A stretch of 64,000 nt of DNA, from NCBI RefSeq assembly GCF_000346465.2, contig NC_034011.1, positions 62,001 to 126,000 on the forward strand, in the 5' to 3' direction. Numbering within the stretch: position 1 is the stretch's first letter; the number at the start of each line of letters is the position of its first letter. The DNA is from Prunus persica. Taxonomy: Eukaryota; Streptophyta; Magnoliopsida; Rosales; Rosaceae. Both the position numbers and the translations under genes were made by a program. This document shows, one piece after another, positions 41,747-53,501 of the stretch. Below the pieces are notes generated by a model. It saw only the letters and a program-made list of their open reading frames with translations. It was not told where the DNA came from and ran no database searches.

Positions 41747-44700
41747 ATGGTGTGGGCAAAGGGGAAGGACGTAGGGAGGGTGGTGAAAGGGGTGTCTCTA
41801 ATCGCCAAGGAGTTTGTGAAACGATCCCCGGCTTTCCAAAGCGCCAAGAATGGGGATTTGGAAGCCCTAATCAAGAATGCCATCGTGTCGGCCACCGACC
41901 TTTCCGGCCTCACCAAAGGCACCCTCTCCCAATTCACCAACGCCATTAATACGACTGCGACTACCAATGGAAACGACAACAACAAAGCCCAAGCTTCCGT
42001 CGTATACTTCGTACATGAAGAAGCACCTTCTTCTCCTCCTTCTGCTCCTGCTCCTCCTCCTCCGCAGCAGCAGCGTCGGCAGCAGCATGAACAAGAAGAA
42101 CATCATCAACATCAACAAGTGCAGCACGTTGATCAACAACAAGTGGAGGTCCTTGATTCGGTCAAGAATGAGAATTTGGCCCAACAACAGCCACAACCAC
42201 AACCTCAGCAGCCATTGCAGAGGCGGAAGCCCAGAGAGAGACGAGTTCCTTCCACCCCCTTCTCTCGAGCACTCGGGTATCTCCATTCTCCATATGATCA
42301 TGATGATGTATTATGTATATGATTGCGATTGATTGTTTTTCTTTTTTCCTAACCTGTTGTTTGTTTCTCTCTCTGACAAAACAATAAATTATAAAAAAGG
42401 TTTGCTGGTCTTGGAGCTGGGCTTGCGTGGGGAACCATTCAGGAGTCTACCAAGAGACTCGTTTATGGTACGCAAAACTCATCAGACAAGCCTCTTCTTT
42501 CTCCATTTTTGTCCCCCAAAAATGCAGAACTTTTGGCTCTTGGACTCTGTAGAATGCGTGGAGCTGCACTCAAATTGGGACAGATGTTGAGTATACAGGA
42601 CGAATCCCTCGTCCCTGCTCCGGTCTCTCTTTCTCTTAAAATAACTCATATACATTGCATTATATGTTTTTAGTGTTTCACTGTCTTTGTCAAATTGTCA
42701 ATCTAGTCTTTCCTTTTCTTTTCTTCTAGATCTTGGCTGCTCTGGATATTGTCCGTCAAGGTGCGGACGTCATGCCCAGGAAACAGCTCAATCAAGTTTT
42801 GGATGCTGAATTAGGACCTGATTGGTCATCAAAGCTTATTAGTTTTGATTATGAACCTTTGGCTTCTGCAAGTATAGGCCAGGTGAGGCATTTGATTGTT
42901 TATTGTTACACGCACTCACACCTACCCAACATACTCTTCTGCAGCCAAATTACCTTTGGTTAAAAATACATGAACTGCTAACACACCTGCATGATTGGCA
43001 TCAATGTACTTATATGCCATCAAAATCCAAGGTGGACTTCTGCATCTATCCCATTTATTTGTGTAGTAAAAGTTGTCATGCATTTTACATTGTTCAGATT
43101 GTTTGTCTTACCACTTTAAAACATTTTTAGGTACACCGAGCTGTCACAAAGGACGGTAGGGATGTTGCAATGAAAATTCAGTACCCTGGTGTTGCAGATA
43201 GCATTGAAAGTGACATTGACAACGTGAAACTTCTTCTAGATTATACAAATCTAATCCCAAAGGGACTTTATATTGAAAGAGCGATGAAGGTATTTTTATT
43301 TTATTTTATCCATTCATCTATTTATATGATGGTTATATCAGGTTGAGTGTTGATGGAGGCCTTCAAAACCCACATTCTTGAGTGTGGAAACTATGCACGA
43401 TGTACGACAACATGAGATAGTGCTTTTGTGATTATGATGGGCTACAATGACAGAAATTTTAGTAACAGAAGAACATAGGTAAAAGAAGAAGAAGAGAATA
43501 TTTAGGATTGGTATAATTGCAAACAAGTTATAGAGGAAAAAATAAGGTGGAGATTTTATAGAAGGCGATATGATAGCATCAAGCCTTTCAATAACATGTA
43601 ATCTTGATTCATCAAAATCTGATTTCCTAAACAAGAGATATTAGCAGAGATTAAAAAGTAAAATATTCTTGACACTAACATATAGATTGCTTCTTCAAAA
43701 TTTCAACTAATTCCTTAGTTGCATTTAGAATTGGACAACTGTTAAATGACATTTAGATTGCTTCTTCAAATAACTCTTTAGTTGCATTTACAATTGGACA
43801 AGCTTTAAATGACATTTAAAAAAGCAACAGATGAACTGACTCTTTTAATTATTAGGACATTTCTTTTTGGATAAAAAAATGCCTTATTGATAGACTTGGG
43901 CCAGCATGCTTAAATTTTGGTTCCAAAGGGGATTATTTTTCTCTTAATCAGACTTCTGATATTGTATCAATGATTCAATATGACTCACATGGTTTATCAG
44001 GAGCATTGTAGGTGAGCCTACTTTTTCTAATTGCTTCACTTACAAATTTGGCCATTGTTCTACTCTTTCTCTAGTATGGGTTTGTATCTAATCCCCATTG
44101 ATCATTACCTTATGGCCCATGAACTGGGAACTTGATTCCATATTGAATGTACCTAGATGGAGATTGAATTGTGGAAGATAATTTGAATCTCAGAAGATGA
44201 TGAAATGTCTTAAACTGTTGGCAATGCATTTTTATGTTCTTCCTGGCATCCTTTATAGGTGGCAAAAGAAGAATTATCCCGTGAATGCGACTATGTGTTG
44301 GAGGCAGAAAATCAAAAACGGTTTCATGATTTGCTATCCAATGCACAAGGGTTTTATGTTCCATTTGTAGTGGATGATATCTCAAGCAAAAGAGTCTTAA
44401 CGACAGAGCTTGTTTCTGGTAAGTAAACTATGTCATTTATGATATTCCATTGTTTAAACTATGACCTTGTGATTTTTACCCTGAAAAGTTTATGTTGTTG
44501 CTTAGCAAATCCAGGATAAAGTTCCCTAATTAGCATTTAAAGAACTGATTCCAACATGTTTGCTTAGGGACTTTCTCGTAGACCCTAATGCAAAGCTAAC
44601 AAGTTACTCTATAAACACTATCGCTTGAAGAAACAATGTTTATTTCAAAATTTGTTGTAAAATTGAACTGTACAACGTGTTGTGGGTATGCAAGTACCGG

Positions 44701-47700
44701 TATAGAAACTGCCTTTTTTCTTGTACAAGTGGTTGCAGCAATTGAAATTTCCATCGATATAGTGTGGGTAGCTAACTAAGCTTACGAATGCACATGATGA
44801 ACTTAAAAGGCAAGCTATGAATTGAATGATGTCAGATTTTTATCAGGCTCCACATGCATAAGTCGCCTTATATTTCAAGTGAATGTAATTATGGACTGCT
44901 CATAACGTTTGTAAATGAGTTGCATCTTTTCTGTGGATTTTAAGTTACCCTTTCAGATGTTTAAGCAATTTTACCCAAACTTTTGCCTAGCGGCATATTG
45001 AAGAAATGGTATTGCTTTTTTTTTTTTTTTTTTTTTAAAGAGTATAAAGGACAATGTTTTGGATTTAAATAAAGGGAATTTCACTATTATACCCAATATA
45101 GGAGCCCAAATTATAAAAAAAAACCCTATATGAAATGGACTTTAGAAACACACCCAAGCCCATTTACAACATAACAAAAAGGCTTTTAACTTCTTTTAAA
45201 TTACAAAACTGCCATTGATTTCTTAAAACAAACCCAATCCAAAAACCTCATAAAAAAGCCCAAAACACTCAATAGGGCATCAAGGTAATTTAAGAATCAA
45301 AATTAAATTCAATAGGGCCAGTTGTCATTTTTTGGGTTTTTTTTGGGTTTGTTTATAGAAATTAAATAGTGTAGGGTTTATTTATAGTTTTAGTGCTAAG
45401 AATGGGTGTATGACTAAATATCTCTTAAATAAAATCACCCTTTAACAAGCACTAATGATATTTTCTTTTTTGCTTTTTATATGACTTAGCTGTCTTCTAG
45501 CATTTTCCTTTTATTATCAAGTAACATAGTTACCTTCAAGTTTTCATTGTGATGCATGCCAACAGCCTTAGTTGTATCATCAACAGAGCAAACTTTTGTT
45601 GATATACCTTTAACATGATATTGTTTCTCTTGCTACAGGAGTACCTATTGACAAAGTGGCATTATTAAACCAGGAAACTCGCAACTATGTTGGCACAAAG
45701 TTGCTAGAGCTCACTTTGAAGGAGTTGTTTGTTTTCCGTTTCATGCAGGTATGTTCTTTCTTGTGTCTTCACAAGTGCATGCATATGTGGTATTTTATTG
45801 TAAGGTTTTCTTTCCTTTTCTTAATTTGTTTTATGAGCATTCACTTTATGCAAGCTTAAGAATAACTTGCTCTCGCTAATTAAATTGATGTCTTAGTACC
45901 ACCTGTTGAGGTTTGACATTGTACTAGTCAACTTAAAGTAGGACCCGCAGAAGAAACCCCAACTGCTAATTTTATTTGTCAGGATAGCAATATTAGTATT
46001 ATTTCACGGCAGTAGTTTGGTTAGAAAACTGTGGAAGCCCAAAACAAAGGCTGTTAGCTCAAGTTTTTCCATCTTTTATAAATGCCATTTAGGAGTCAGT
46101 CAAATGAATTCTTCTACTATTCAATGAGTCATTTCTTGTAGAAGTCTTTTCATACCCACCTTCTTTTGTCTTACTTCGGTACGGTACCAGATGGGGTCGA
46201 GTTTTGAGTTCGACCAAAAATTGAATCATCACCTTCATCCCTCTTTAAAGACATTGAAGGCAATTATTCCATTCTTGGTCCAGTTCTTAACTCGATCAAG
46301 TTGGGTTGTCTGATATAAAATTGATGTAGCACAATACAAGGTGAGCGTTCCCTACGATTATGGTGGAGGGCAGAAATTATAGTAATGAGAAGAACTTTAG
46401 ATAGAGGAGGACGATGATTTATGGTTGCTGCCGTTGCAGAGGAAATACTTAATAGTTAATCGTTAAAAACATTAAGCTTTCAAGGCTGCAAGCCTTTCAA
46501 AATTACTAAATATTCTTTCATTACAAATATGAATTTTTAAAAAATACATGAAATAGCCTTATTTCTAGGCTTCAAATAGAGTCCCAAAGTACATTAGTGA
46601 TTCTCAACATTGACGCTTTCCCTAGCTCTAAAGATTAATTTTTTTAAATGATTGATTTTAAACGATGACATAGACGAAGTGGTTTTTTTTATTACCACCG
46701 ACAATTTCTCTTTGTATTTCATTGACAGACTTAGGCCAATGGGTGTCTTCTTGGGTTGCCAAAGAGGATATTTCTCTCTAGGAAACGTTATTGTTGGTGT
46801 ATCACAGATACTAAGTTTTTAATCACCAGCTGCTGATGTTAAGTAATTATAATGTAGCTAAAATTCCGAGTCATTTTATAATTTACAGCCAGACTTATGG
46901 TCTAGTCCAGTTCATATGTATGAAAGACTTAATTTCTTCAGTTCGTTTAAAATATCAAGATTCAGGGGTGCCTGTTCTGCTGGACATTTCAGCTGTTGTT
47001 TAAATGGCCAAAGTTAAGCAAGACTTATGGTCTAGTCCAGCTCATATTTATGAAAGAGTTTCTTACATCAGTTCGTTTAGCATATCAAAGATTCAGGGGT
47101 GTCGTTCTGCTTGACATCTGAGCTGGTGTTATTCATGAATTGAACTTTATTTTGTGGTTTTTGTTTTATGTTTTTCCTGCATTATGCTTTTAGCAATTAA
47201 AATTCTGAGGGGGTTAGTAAGTCATTCATTCTTCCTAGTTTTAGGCTCTCAGTTCATCTTGCTCTAATTTTGCTTTATGCAATGCAGACTGATCCTAATT
47301 GGAGTAATTTCTTGTACGACGAGGCTAAGAAAACAATCAATCTGATTGACTTTGGAGCGGCTAGGGATTACCCCAAGAGTTTTGTTGATGACTATCTAAG
47401 AATGGTGAAATCTCCTTTCTTTCTATTTAATTGAATTTTGTCTGTTTTTTAATCATTACCTTACAAAGGTTCCTGCTTCCTAGATAGTATATAAACGTTG
47501 CCTGAGGTTCAGTTATGGTCTCTATTGTCATGATCTTGGCACATAGGAATGAGGCATCTATTCAGACAGGACTAATGTCATTTAAGACCTGGTCATCAAG
47601 AATTATAGACCTTGATTTATCATTGTTCAATCCTGAAGCCAACTCTTGATAGTTTGTTTATTCTTTTTGGCTAACAGCCAACTCTTGTCTGTTAGATTAA

Positions 47701-48203
47701 GACGTTGTGGTTGTAATTGTGGTTAAATATTAATTGTTTGTTTGAACTTTAAAACTTTTTAAAGTGAGCTGGAATCGCTGAGGACTTTCTAATGCATATT
47801 TGATCAGGTTCTTGCCTGTGCAAATGATGATAGAGGTACAGTCATTGAAATGTCCAAGAGACTTGGATTCCTCTCGGGAACAGAGTCAGAAATAATGTTA
47901 GAGGCTCATGTCCAAGCCGGTTTTGTTGTGGGATTGCCATTTTCAAAGCCTGGTGGGTATGACTTCCGCTCATCCAATATCACTCAAAGCATTTCAAACC
48001 TTGGGGCAACCATGCTGAGGCACAGGGTCACTCCACCACCTGACGAGGCCTACAGCCTTCATCGCAAGCTTTCAGGTGCCTTTTTGGCTTGCATGAAGCT
48101 TGGGGCAGTTGTACCGTGTAGGGAACTCTTACTCGAAGTATATGAGCATTATCAGTTTGGCGAAGAAGGTGGCGAGACGTTGTCAAGTGGGTTGGGTGTT
48201 TAA
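41747..48203 (+). CDS. ABC1: Mitochondrial ABC1/COQ8 atypical kinase (ubiquinone biosynthesis)
   Basis: Eight exons (41747-42276, 42400-42622, 42730-42882, 43131-43289, 44259-44418, 45639-45748, 47288-47404, 47808-48203) give 615 residues. This family is an atypical protein-kinase-like ATPase needed for coenzyme Q synthesis on the matrix side of the inner mitochondrial membrane. The signature KxGQ motif is present ([11 protein letters not shown], ~residue 235), as are the Ala-rich loop ASIGQVHRA (~300), the [10 protein letters not shown] lysine strand, [14 protein letters not shown], the catalytic NFLYDE region and the DFG-like [13 protein letters not shown] (~470). The N-terminal ~175 residues hold the conserved start [17 protein letters not shown] and then a long Gln/His/Pro-rich linker that is poorly conserved. 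Introns 4, 5 and 6 are about 1.0, 1.2 and 1.5 kb and contain repeats. Confidence 0.94.
43684..43826. repeat. Tandem duplication in ABC1 intron 4, ~71-bp unit
   Basis: AGATTGCTTCTTCAAA begins at 43684 and again at 43755; both copies continue with CTTTAGTTGCATTTA-like sequence, AATTGGACAA and AAATGACATTTA. Confidence 0.8.
45061..45440. mobile_element. Possible MITE in ABC1 intron 5, ~380 bp
   Basis: The left part TTAAATAAAGGGAATTTCACTA and the complement of the right part (TCTTAAATAAAATC with AATGGGTGTATGACT) form imperfect inverted repeats, both next to a phrase of the TACCCA/TGGGTG type. A 20-base poly-T precedes it. No target duplication is clear. Confidence 0.4.
46891..47150. repeat. Tandem duplication in ABC1 intron 6, 130-bp unit
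   Basis: AGACTTATGGTCTAGTCCAG starts at 46891 and 47021. Both copies continue with CAGTTCGTTTA, ATTCAGGGGTG and GACAT...AGCTG, with scattered differences. Confidence 0.85.
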
Positions 48204-49949
48204 GGGGCTTATAGATTATTGTGATTTTTTTAAATATATAAAATAAATTTTAACATGTAATAATTCGGGGAAGACCAAGCATGATACAAATGATTTTGTA
48301 GCTCAAGCTCAAAGTTGGAGATAGATTTCCGGTGGGGGCTGAGTTTACCCTGGTTAGAGAGAATTTATTTGTATGTATATTCAACCCATAGAAACATTCT
48401 TTGACATTGATTCTTATTTAGGAGAGGGAAATGTATTTACATTGTATAACTTCACTGGTAGCATTTTGCAAAGGAGTTGTACGGCAGGAATCGGATGCAT
48501 TCGGCAAGCCAATCTTTTCGATAATCGATTGATGGATTTTTATTTATTTATTTATTTACTTTTTTGGCGTCATTGTTGTGTCTAATTGCATTGCTGGATG
48601 TGAATAGCAGTGCCTCAATTTCACTTTCGGACACTATGTTTGTGGTTTTTTCTTCTTCAATTTGCTCAGTGTTTTGTTTTCTTAGCAATTCAAGGGTAAT
48701 TTTGAAAGTTTTATCTAATTGGCTTGAAATCACAACCAAAAGCTTGGTTAAACTCGCGAATATTATTCAAGGATTGTTGAAAATCATGTCTAGAGCCTTC
48801 AATTTGATATTTAAACAAGAAATCGAAGAGATCCAAACTTGAATTTTAAACTTTAAAAATTATTTGAGATTCAATTTCTTTATCAAATAAGCACGAGAGT
48901 TAAAATTGGAATTAGTTTTAGAAAGTGCATAAGGTGGTCTTTTAATCAAATGAATTGTTAACTAAATCAAATGATAGAAAAGACAAAATCAAATCAAATT
49001 AAACAAATGAAACAAATGAATTGTTTTAGAAAGTGCATAAAACATTTTATCAAAATCAAATGAATTGTTTTTCCCTAATTACTTACCACTGATCAAAATT
49101 ACTAACAAGAAGTATATTAGTGACCAAATTGAGGAAAAAATAAAAATAAAAAACTAGAATCAAGGCAAAAATAGTGAACAAAGGCATTTAATCCATAACT
49201 GAAATTAACTTAGGACTGATAACTAAATTTAACTTACGTGGGGGAGGTTACTTTTGTGAAAACCCTATCCGCAACCTGGTTCCATTTCTTCTTACTGATA
49301 ACCAACCGCAAGGAAGCTAAGCGAGGGAGGTGATCACTGCCCCTCTTCCTCTTTCTCTCCTCATCTCCCTTTCTTTTTCTCCCATATTTTCCCTTCCTCT
49401 TATCCACTCTTCTCATCCCATTCCCCTCCCCAGATAGTCTAGATCTGTTTGGATCTAGGTCTGTTTGTCTCTTTGTTATGTTTGGTAGTTTTTGCAGTAT
49501 TCTAGGTGATTAGTGTTATCTTTGTCTCGGCAGCAGTGATAGTAGTGATGCTGGATTGTGTCTCTCCTTGGGAGAATTGTGATACCTAGTGGCTGATATT
49601 TTGTCTCTATTTTAACGGCAGCGGCAACATTGACGCTGGTGGTAATTGTTAGGATGTAGTGCTCTTCTCTACTCTGGGCCGACTGAAGAATTATGCTTGG
49701 TCATATGAGGTTTTCTTTGTCAGGTTGTGAGTTGAAGTGGAGTGCTTCTCAAGGGTCTTTTTACTGTTCTTTATGTGTTCCTACTCCATGTTCTCTCCTG
49801 GTTTCTGTTATGGTATGCCTTACAATTTGTGTGGGTGTCAAAGGATTATGATTTTGCTCATAGAACGCTTCTTTTGACAGTTGAGATGTTCTGCGGTCCT
49901 CTCCTGTGGGTTTACTATTTGAGGTTTCTGCGATCCTCTCATGTGGGTC
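48204..49949. other. Intergenic DNA downstream of ABC1
   Basis: The first ~200 bases are the ABC1 3' flank. The pyrimidine-rich stretch 49330-49440 and the following GT-rich, stop-rich text up to 49940 look like degraded LINE sequence, consistent with the LINE-like tail at 50460-50635. No host gene is seen. Confidence 0.4.
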
Positions 49950-50352
49950 CACTGGCGGACCCAGAATTTTTTTAGCGAAGGTGCAATATTGACTAAGTAT
50001 GAAAAATGGTTTTTCAAAATAATCATTTTCTCAAGATAATTTTTGGCGGCTTTTATTCTTTACATTAAAACTAATTTTTCATATTTTGATTTGGTGAGAA
50101 TTTGATTTTTTAGTATTTTTATTTGAATCCAAATGGGGTACTTCCTTATTTACATTGTAAACTTAAGTAAATGGAGTAATATAAAAATAAATGAAAGTAA
50201 AAGGACAAAGACATTTACTTAAATGTTAAAAATGGAAATAAGGTAATCTGTACACCAGTTAAGTAAAGGGGCAATTTGAAGCACCTACAATGGTTTTTTC
50301 GGTGAGGGGAGGTGCAGTTGCATCTCCTTGCTCCTTAATAGGTCCGTCACTG
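49950..50352. mobile_element. Non-autonomous hAT-like element, 403 bp
   Basis: It starts CACTGGCGGACCC and ends GGGTCCGTCACTG-like (AGGTCCGTCACTG); the complement of the end, CAGTGACGGACC, matches the start at 10 of 12 bases. The flanks TGTGGGTC (49942-49949) and TGTGGGTT (50353-50360) match at 7 of 8 bases, the 8-bp duplication expected for hAT. Confidence 0.8.
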
Positions 50353-50459
50353 TGTGGGTTTACTGTTTTGGTCTCTAGTTGCGGTTCTCGTCGAAGGTTT
50401 TTGTGTTAGTTTTCATTTTTGACTTGTTCTTTTATTGTAATGGTCCAAAGTAACTTAAA

Positions 50460-50635
50460 TTGGATTCTCTTGTTAGTCCATGACATGTGTGGTACTCTTT
50501 TCTCCCTAGGAGTTTGTCCCATGAGGTTGTCCTATGAAGGTTTTAACGAGGCCCTTATATCATGTTGCTCTTTGTACTCAGTGGTTTTATGAATGAATTC
50601 TCCTTCTAAAATAAATATAAAATATAAAATAAAAA
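50460..50635 (+). mobile_element. LINE 3'-end remnant
   Basis: The phrase GGTTTTAACGAGGCCC followed by CTTTGTACTCAGTGG, TTTTATGAATGAATTC and an A-rich tail is the usual 3' end of plant L1-type LINEs. No reverse-transcriptase frame is left; the hAT-like element at 49950 has inserted upstream. Confidence 0.5.
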
Positions 50636-50753
50636 ACCTATGTGGGGGAGTAATCATCACTGCTATTTTTATTATTTTTTAGGTTGAAGGGTTTTTTTCT
50701 TTTTTTGGGTTGAAGGTAATCACTAGTAAGTGGCTAAACTAAGATTTTGGTCC

Positions 50754-50893
50754 AAAAACAAAGGACACACTAGTGTAGAGATTTGGAGCTATTACTCTCT
50801 CAAAAAAAGTATTGGGTTCGAATCTTAACATACGTATAATGTATTCGAGTTTAATATACAATTATCCTTCTTCAAAAAATACAAACAAAAATA
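50754..50893 (+). mobile_element. tRNA-derived SINE, second family member or type
   Basis: A B box GGGTTCGAATCTT is clear at 50813, with A-box-like TAGTGTAGAGATTTGGAG ~50 bases before. The 3' end is CTTCTTCAAAAAATACAAAC. Flanks AAGATTTTGGTCC (50741) and AAGATTTTGACCC (50894) match at 11 of 13 bases, a likely target duplication. Confidence 0.6.
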
Positions 50894-51241
50894 AAGATTT
50901 TGACCCCCAAAAAAAAAAAGACGTGGACGAATGAAGCCAAGATATTTGATAGACGGACGCGAGTGTCTCGTTTGCTCTCACTCAAACAGTGTCACTGTCT
51001 GGACTCTGACCAGTTTTACGGCTGCTTTTTGAAAAGAATAAAATAGAATTATGAGAAATGAGAAGGATAAAAAAGAAAAGACAAAGCCTTTCCTCTTTTC
51101 TTTTTTGACTTTTTTTCGAGTGAATTAATTTTGCTGTGTATAACAATATGAGTTTGAGAATGGAGAGTTGAGAGTAGAGGAGAGGAGAGAGAAGAGAAGG
51201 AGGAGAGGAGGAGGGGTGTTGGGTTCTGAGTCTGAGTGAGA
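50894..51241. promoter_or_regulatory. Upstream region of the pectin acetylesterase gene
   Basis: GA-rich sequence (GAGGAGAGGAGAGAGAAGAG, from about 51176) lies just before the start codon on the coding strand, a common 5' leader composition. No TATA box is certain. Confidence 0.4.
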
Positions 51242-51484
51242 ATGAAGCCGCAGCAGAAAGTAAGTGTATGTTGTTGTTTGGGTTTGTTGGTGGTGGCATT
51301 GGCGGCTGCCTTGAAGGAGAAGGAGAAAGAGCAAGTGTTGTGGTCCAAGTCTTGGTTAGACTTAGCGGACAAAGATGCGGCGGACTCAGCCTCCTCAGCC
51401 TTACCCACACAGACACAGACGCAGCCTCCTCTCAATCTCATGGTTCCCCTCACTCTCATCGACTCTGCTGCTTCTAAAGGAGCT

Positions 51485-51536
<52 letters not shown>

Positions 51537-53461
51537 TTTTGGTTGATCTTATTCTTAGAAATACAAAGATTTCTTACAATGTCAGCATCAAATCAACTCC
51601 TCAGAAGAAGAATAATAAATTATTTTCTTCTTCTTCTTATGCCACAGTCTGCTTGGATGGCACATTGCCCGGTTACCATCTTCATCCTGGCTATGGATCG
51701 GGGGCAAACAGCTGGCTCATTCAGTTGGAGGTATCAAGTATTGCCATTTCATTTCCAATTTCAGTTTTCTTATCAAGTTTGCTTTGCAACTGGTTTATTT
51801 CCTATTTGTTTGGTTTCTTCTGCAGGGAGGTGGGTGGTGTAACTCAATCAGAAATTGTGTTTATCGCAAAACTACTCGCCGCGGTTCATCCAAGTTCATG
51901 GAAAAGCAATTACCATTCACAGGAATATTGAGCAATAAAGCGGAAGAAAACCCTGGTACGCTTTTCCCTTATTCCATAAGTTATGCACTCCCTCCATTTA
52001 TATCAAATCAAATACATTTTCTGCTCCTCTTTGTTTCATTGACACGCAATTTGCACGTGCTTAATCTGTAATTGATAACTTTTTTATATGTTCTGGATGG
52101 GCGTCTCTTCTCATGCTTGCAGATTTCTTCAACTGGAACAGGGTCAAGCTACGTTACTGTGATGGGGCTTCTTTTAGTGGAGACAGTCAGAATGAGGTTG
52201 GTTGTTTCATTTGAGTTTTTCCAATCCTACAATCATAAAAACTTTAGGGATGTCATAACAGCTCCGGATTAGTTTGGTTACTGACAAGCATCTTCTAACC
52301 GTTTAGCTTCGCTGGCCTATTATTTTCAAGATGGTCAATTAGAGAGAACATTTTATTGATGAATAAGCATTTTTAATTATTGAGTGAACTATACCCATAG
52401 TCCCAAAATCCTCAGAACTAAAAGGATTTTTTGAACTTTTGATTTTAAACCTCACTCAATATTCTAATTTCTCCCTTTCAGGCTGCACAACTTCATTTTC
52501 GAGGGCAACGGATATGGTTAGCCGCTATGGAAGAGTTAATGTCCAAAGGAATGCAGAAAGCTGACCAGGTTTTACACTGAACTTGCTCTTGTTCATGTGA
52601 GTCAGCTTCGAAATTTTTAGTTACTATTCATTTAATTGTGTTTCAGGCTCTTCTTTCTGGATGTTCTGCTGGGGGTCTGGCATCCATACTACACTGTGAT
52701 GAGTTCCAAGACTTGTTTCCCGAAACTACCAGAGTGAAATGTCTAAGTGATGCTGGAATGTTCCTTGATGCGTAATGAGCTGATCTTCTATAACTTATAT
52801 CAATTTGCATTCTTCAGTTGAAGAACATGCTTCTAGTGATGGTTTTGTTTTATATTTTGTAGAATTGATGTATCTGGTGGCCACACTCTAAAGAATTTGT
52901 ATGCTGGTGTGGTTAGCTTGCAGGTAATGTTCATCGTTCTCTGCTTCCATTTCATGGTTGATTGGACTCAATTTTGAAGTAGAAACTTAGGGTTATATCA
53001 GAGTCTGACCTTTGGAGGACAAAGCTTGTACTACAATAGTAAATTTCTTTCTAAATTGGTCTCACCACTTCCATAGATTGCTTGTGAGCTTGTAACAACA
53101 GTAGCAATCTCTCTGGCCCACAAAATTAACGAAAAAGTTCCGCTACCTTTCCACAACTTCTGTTTGAGCTCGTTTGATAAGAAGTTTTCTAATATTCATT
53201 AGCACGGATTTGGGACATTTGCAATCTATGTTGACTGGTAACAGAACAACGATATGGCACTTCAAATTGTCACATTACAAGTTTCCTTTGAATAATTCTC
53301 CAGTTGCTTTGCCTGTTTAAAGTGTGATATTGGCTACTTGTTATAATTTTAGGAAGTGGAAAAAAATCTGCCAAAGACTTGCATCGACCACCTAGACCCA
53401 ACTTCGGTAATTCTCTAGATTTTATTGATTTTATGCAATTAAATGTGTAATAAAAAATTCT

Positions 53462-53501
<40 letters not shown>

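Noticed and set aside
41867..42332. 144- and 151-codon frames on both strands over ABC1 exon 1
   Set aside because: They are shadows of the low-complexity Gln/His-rich coding exon; only the frame from 41747 splices into the COQ8 domain.
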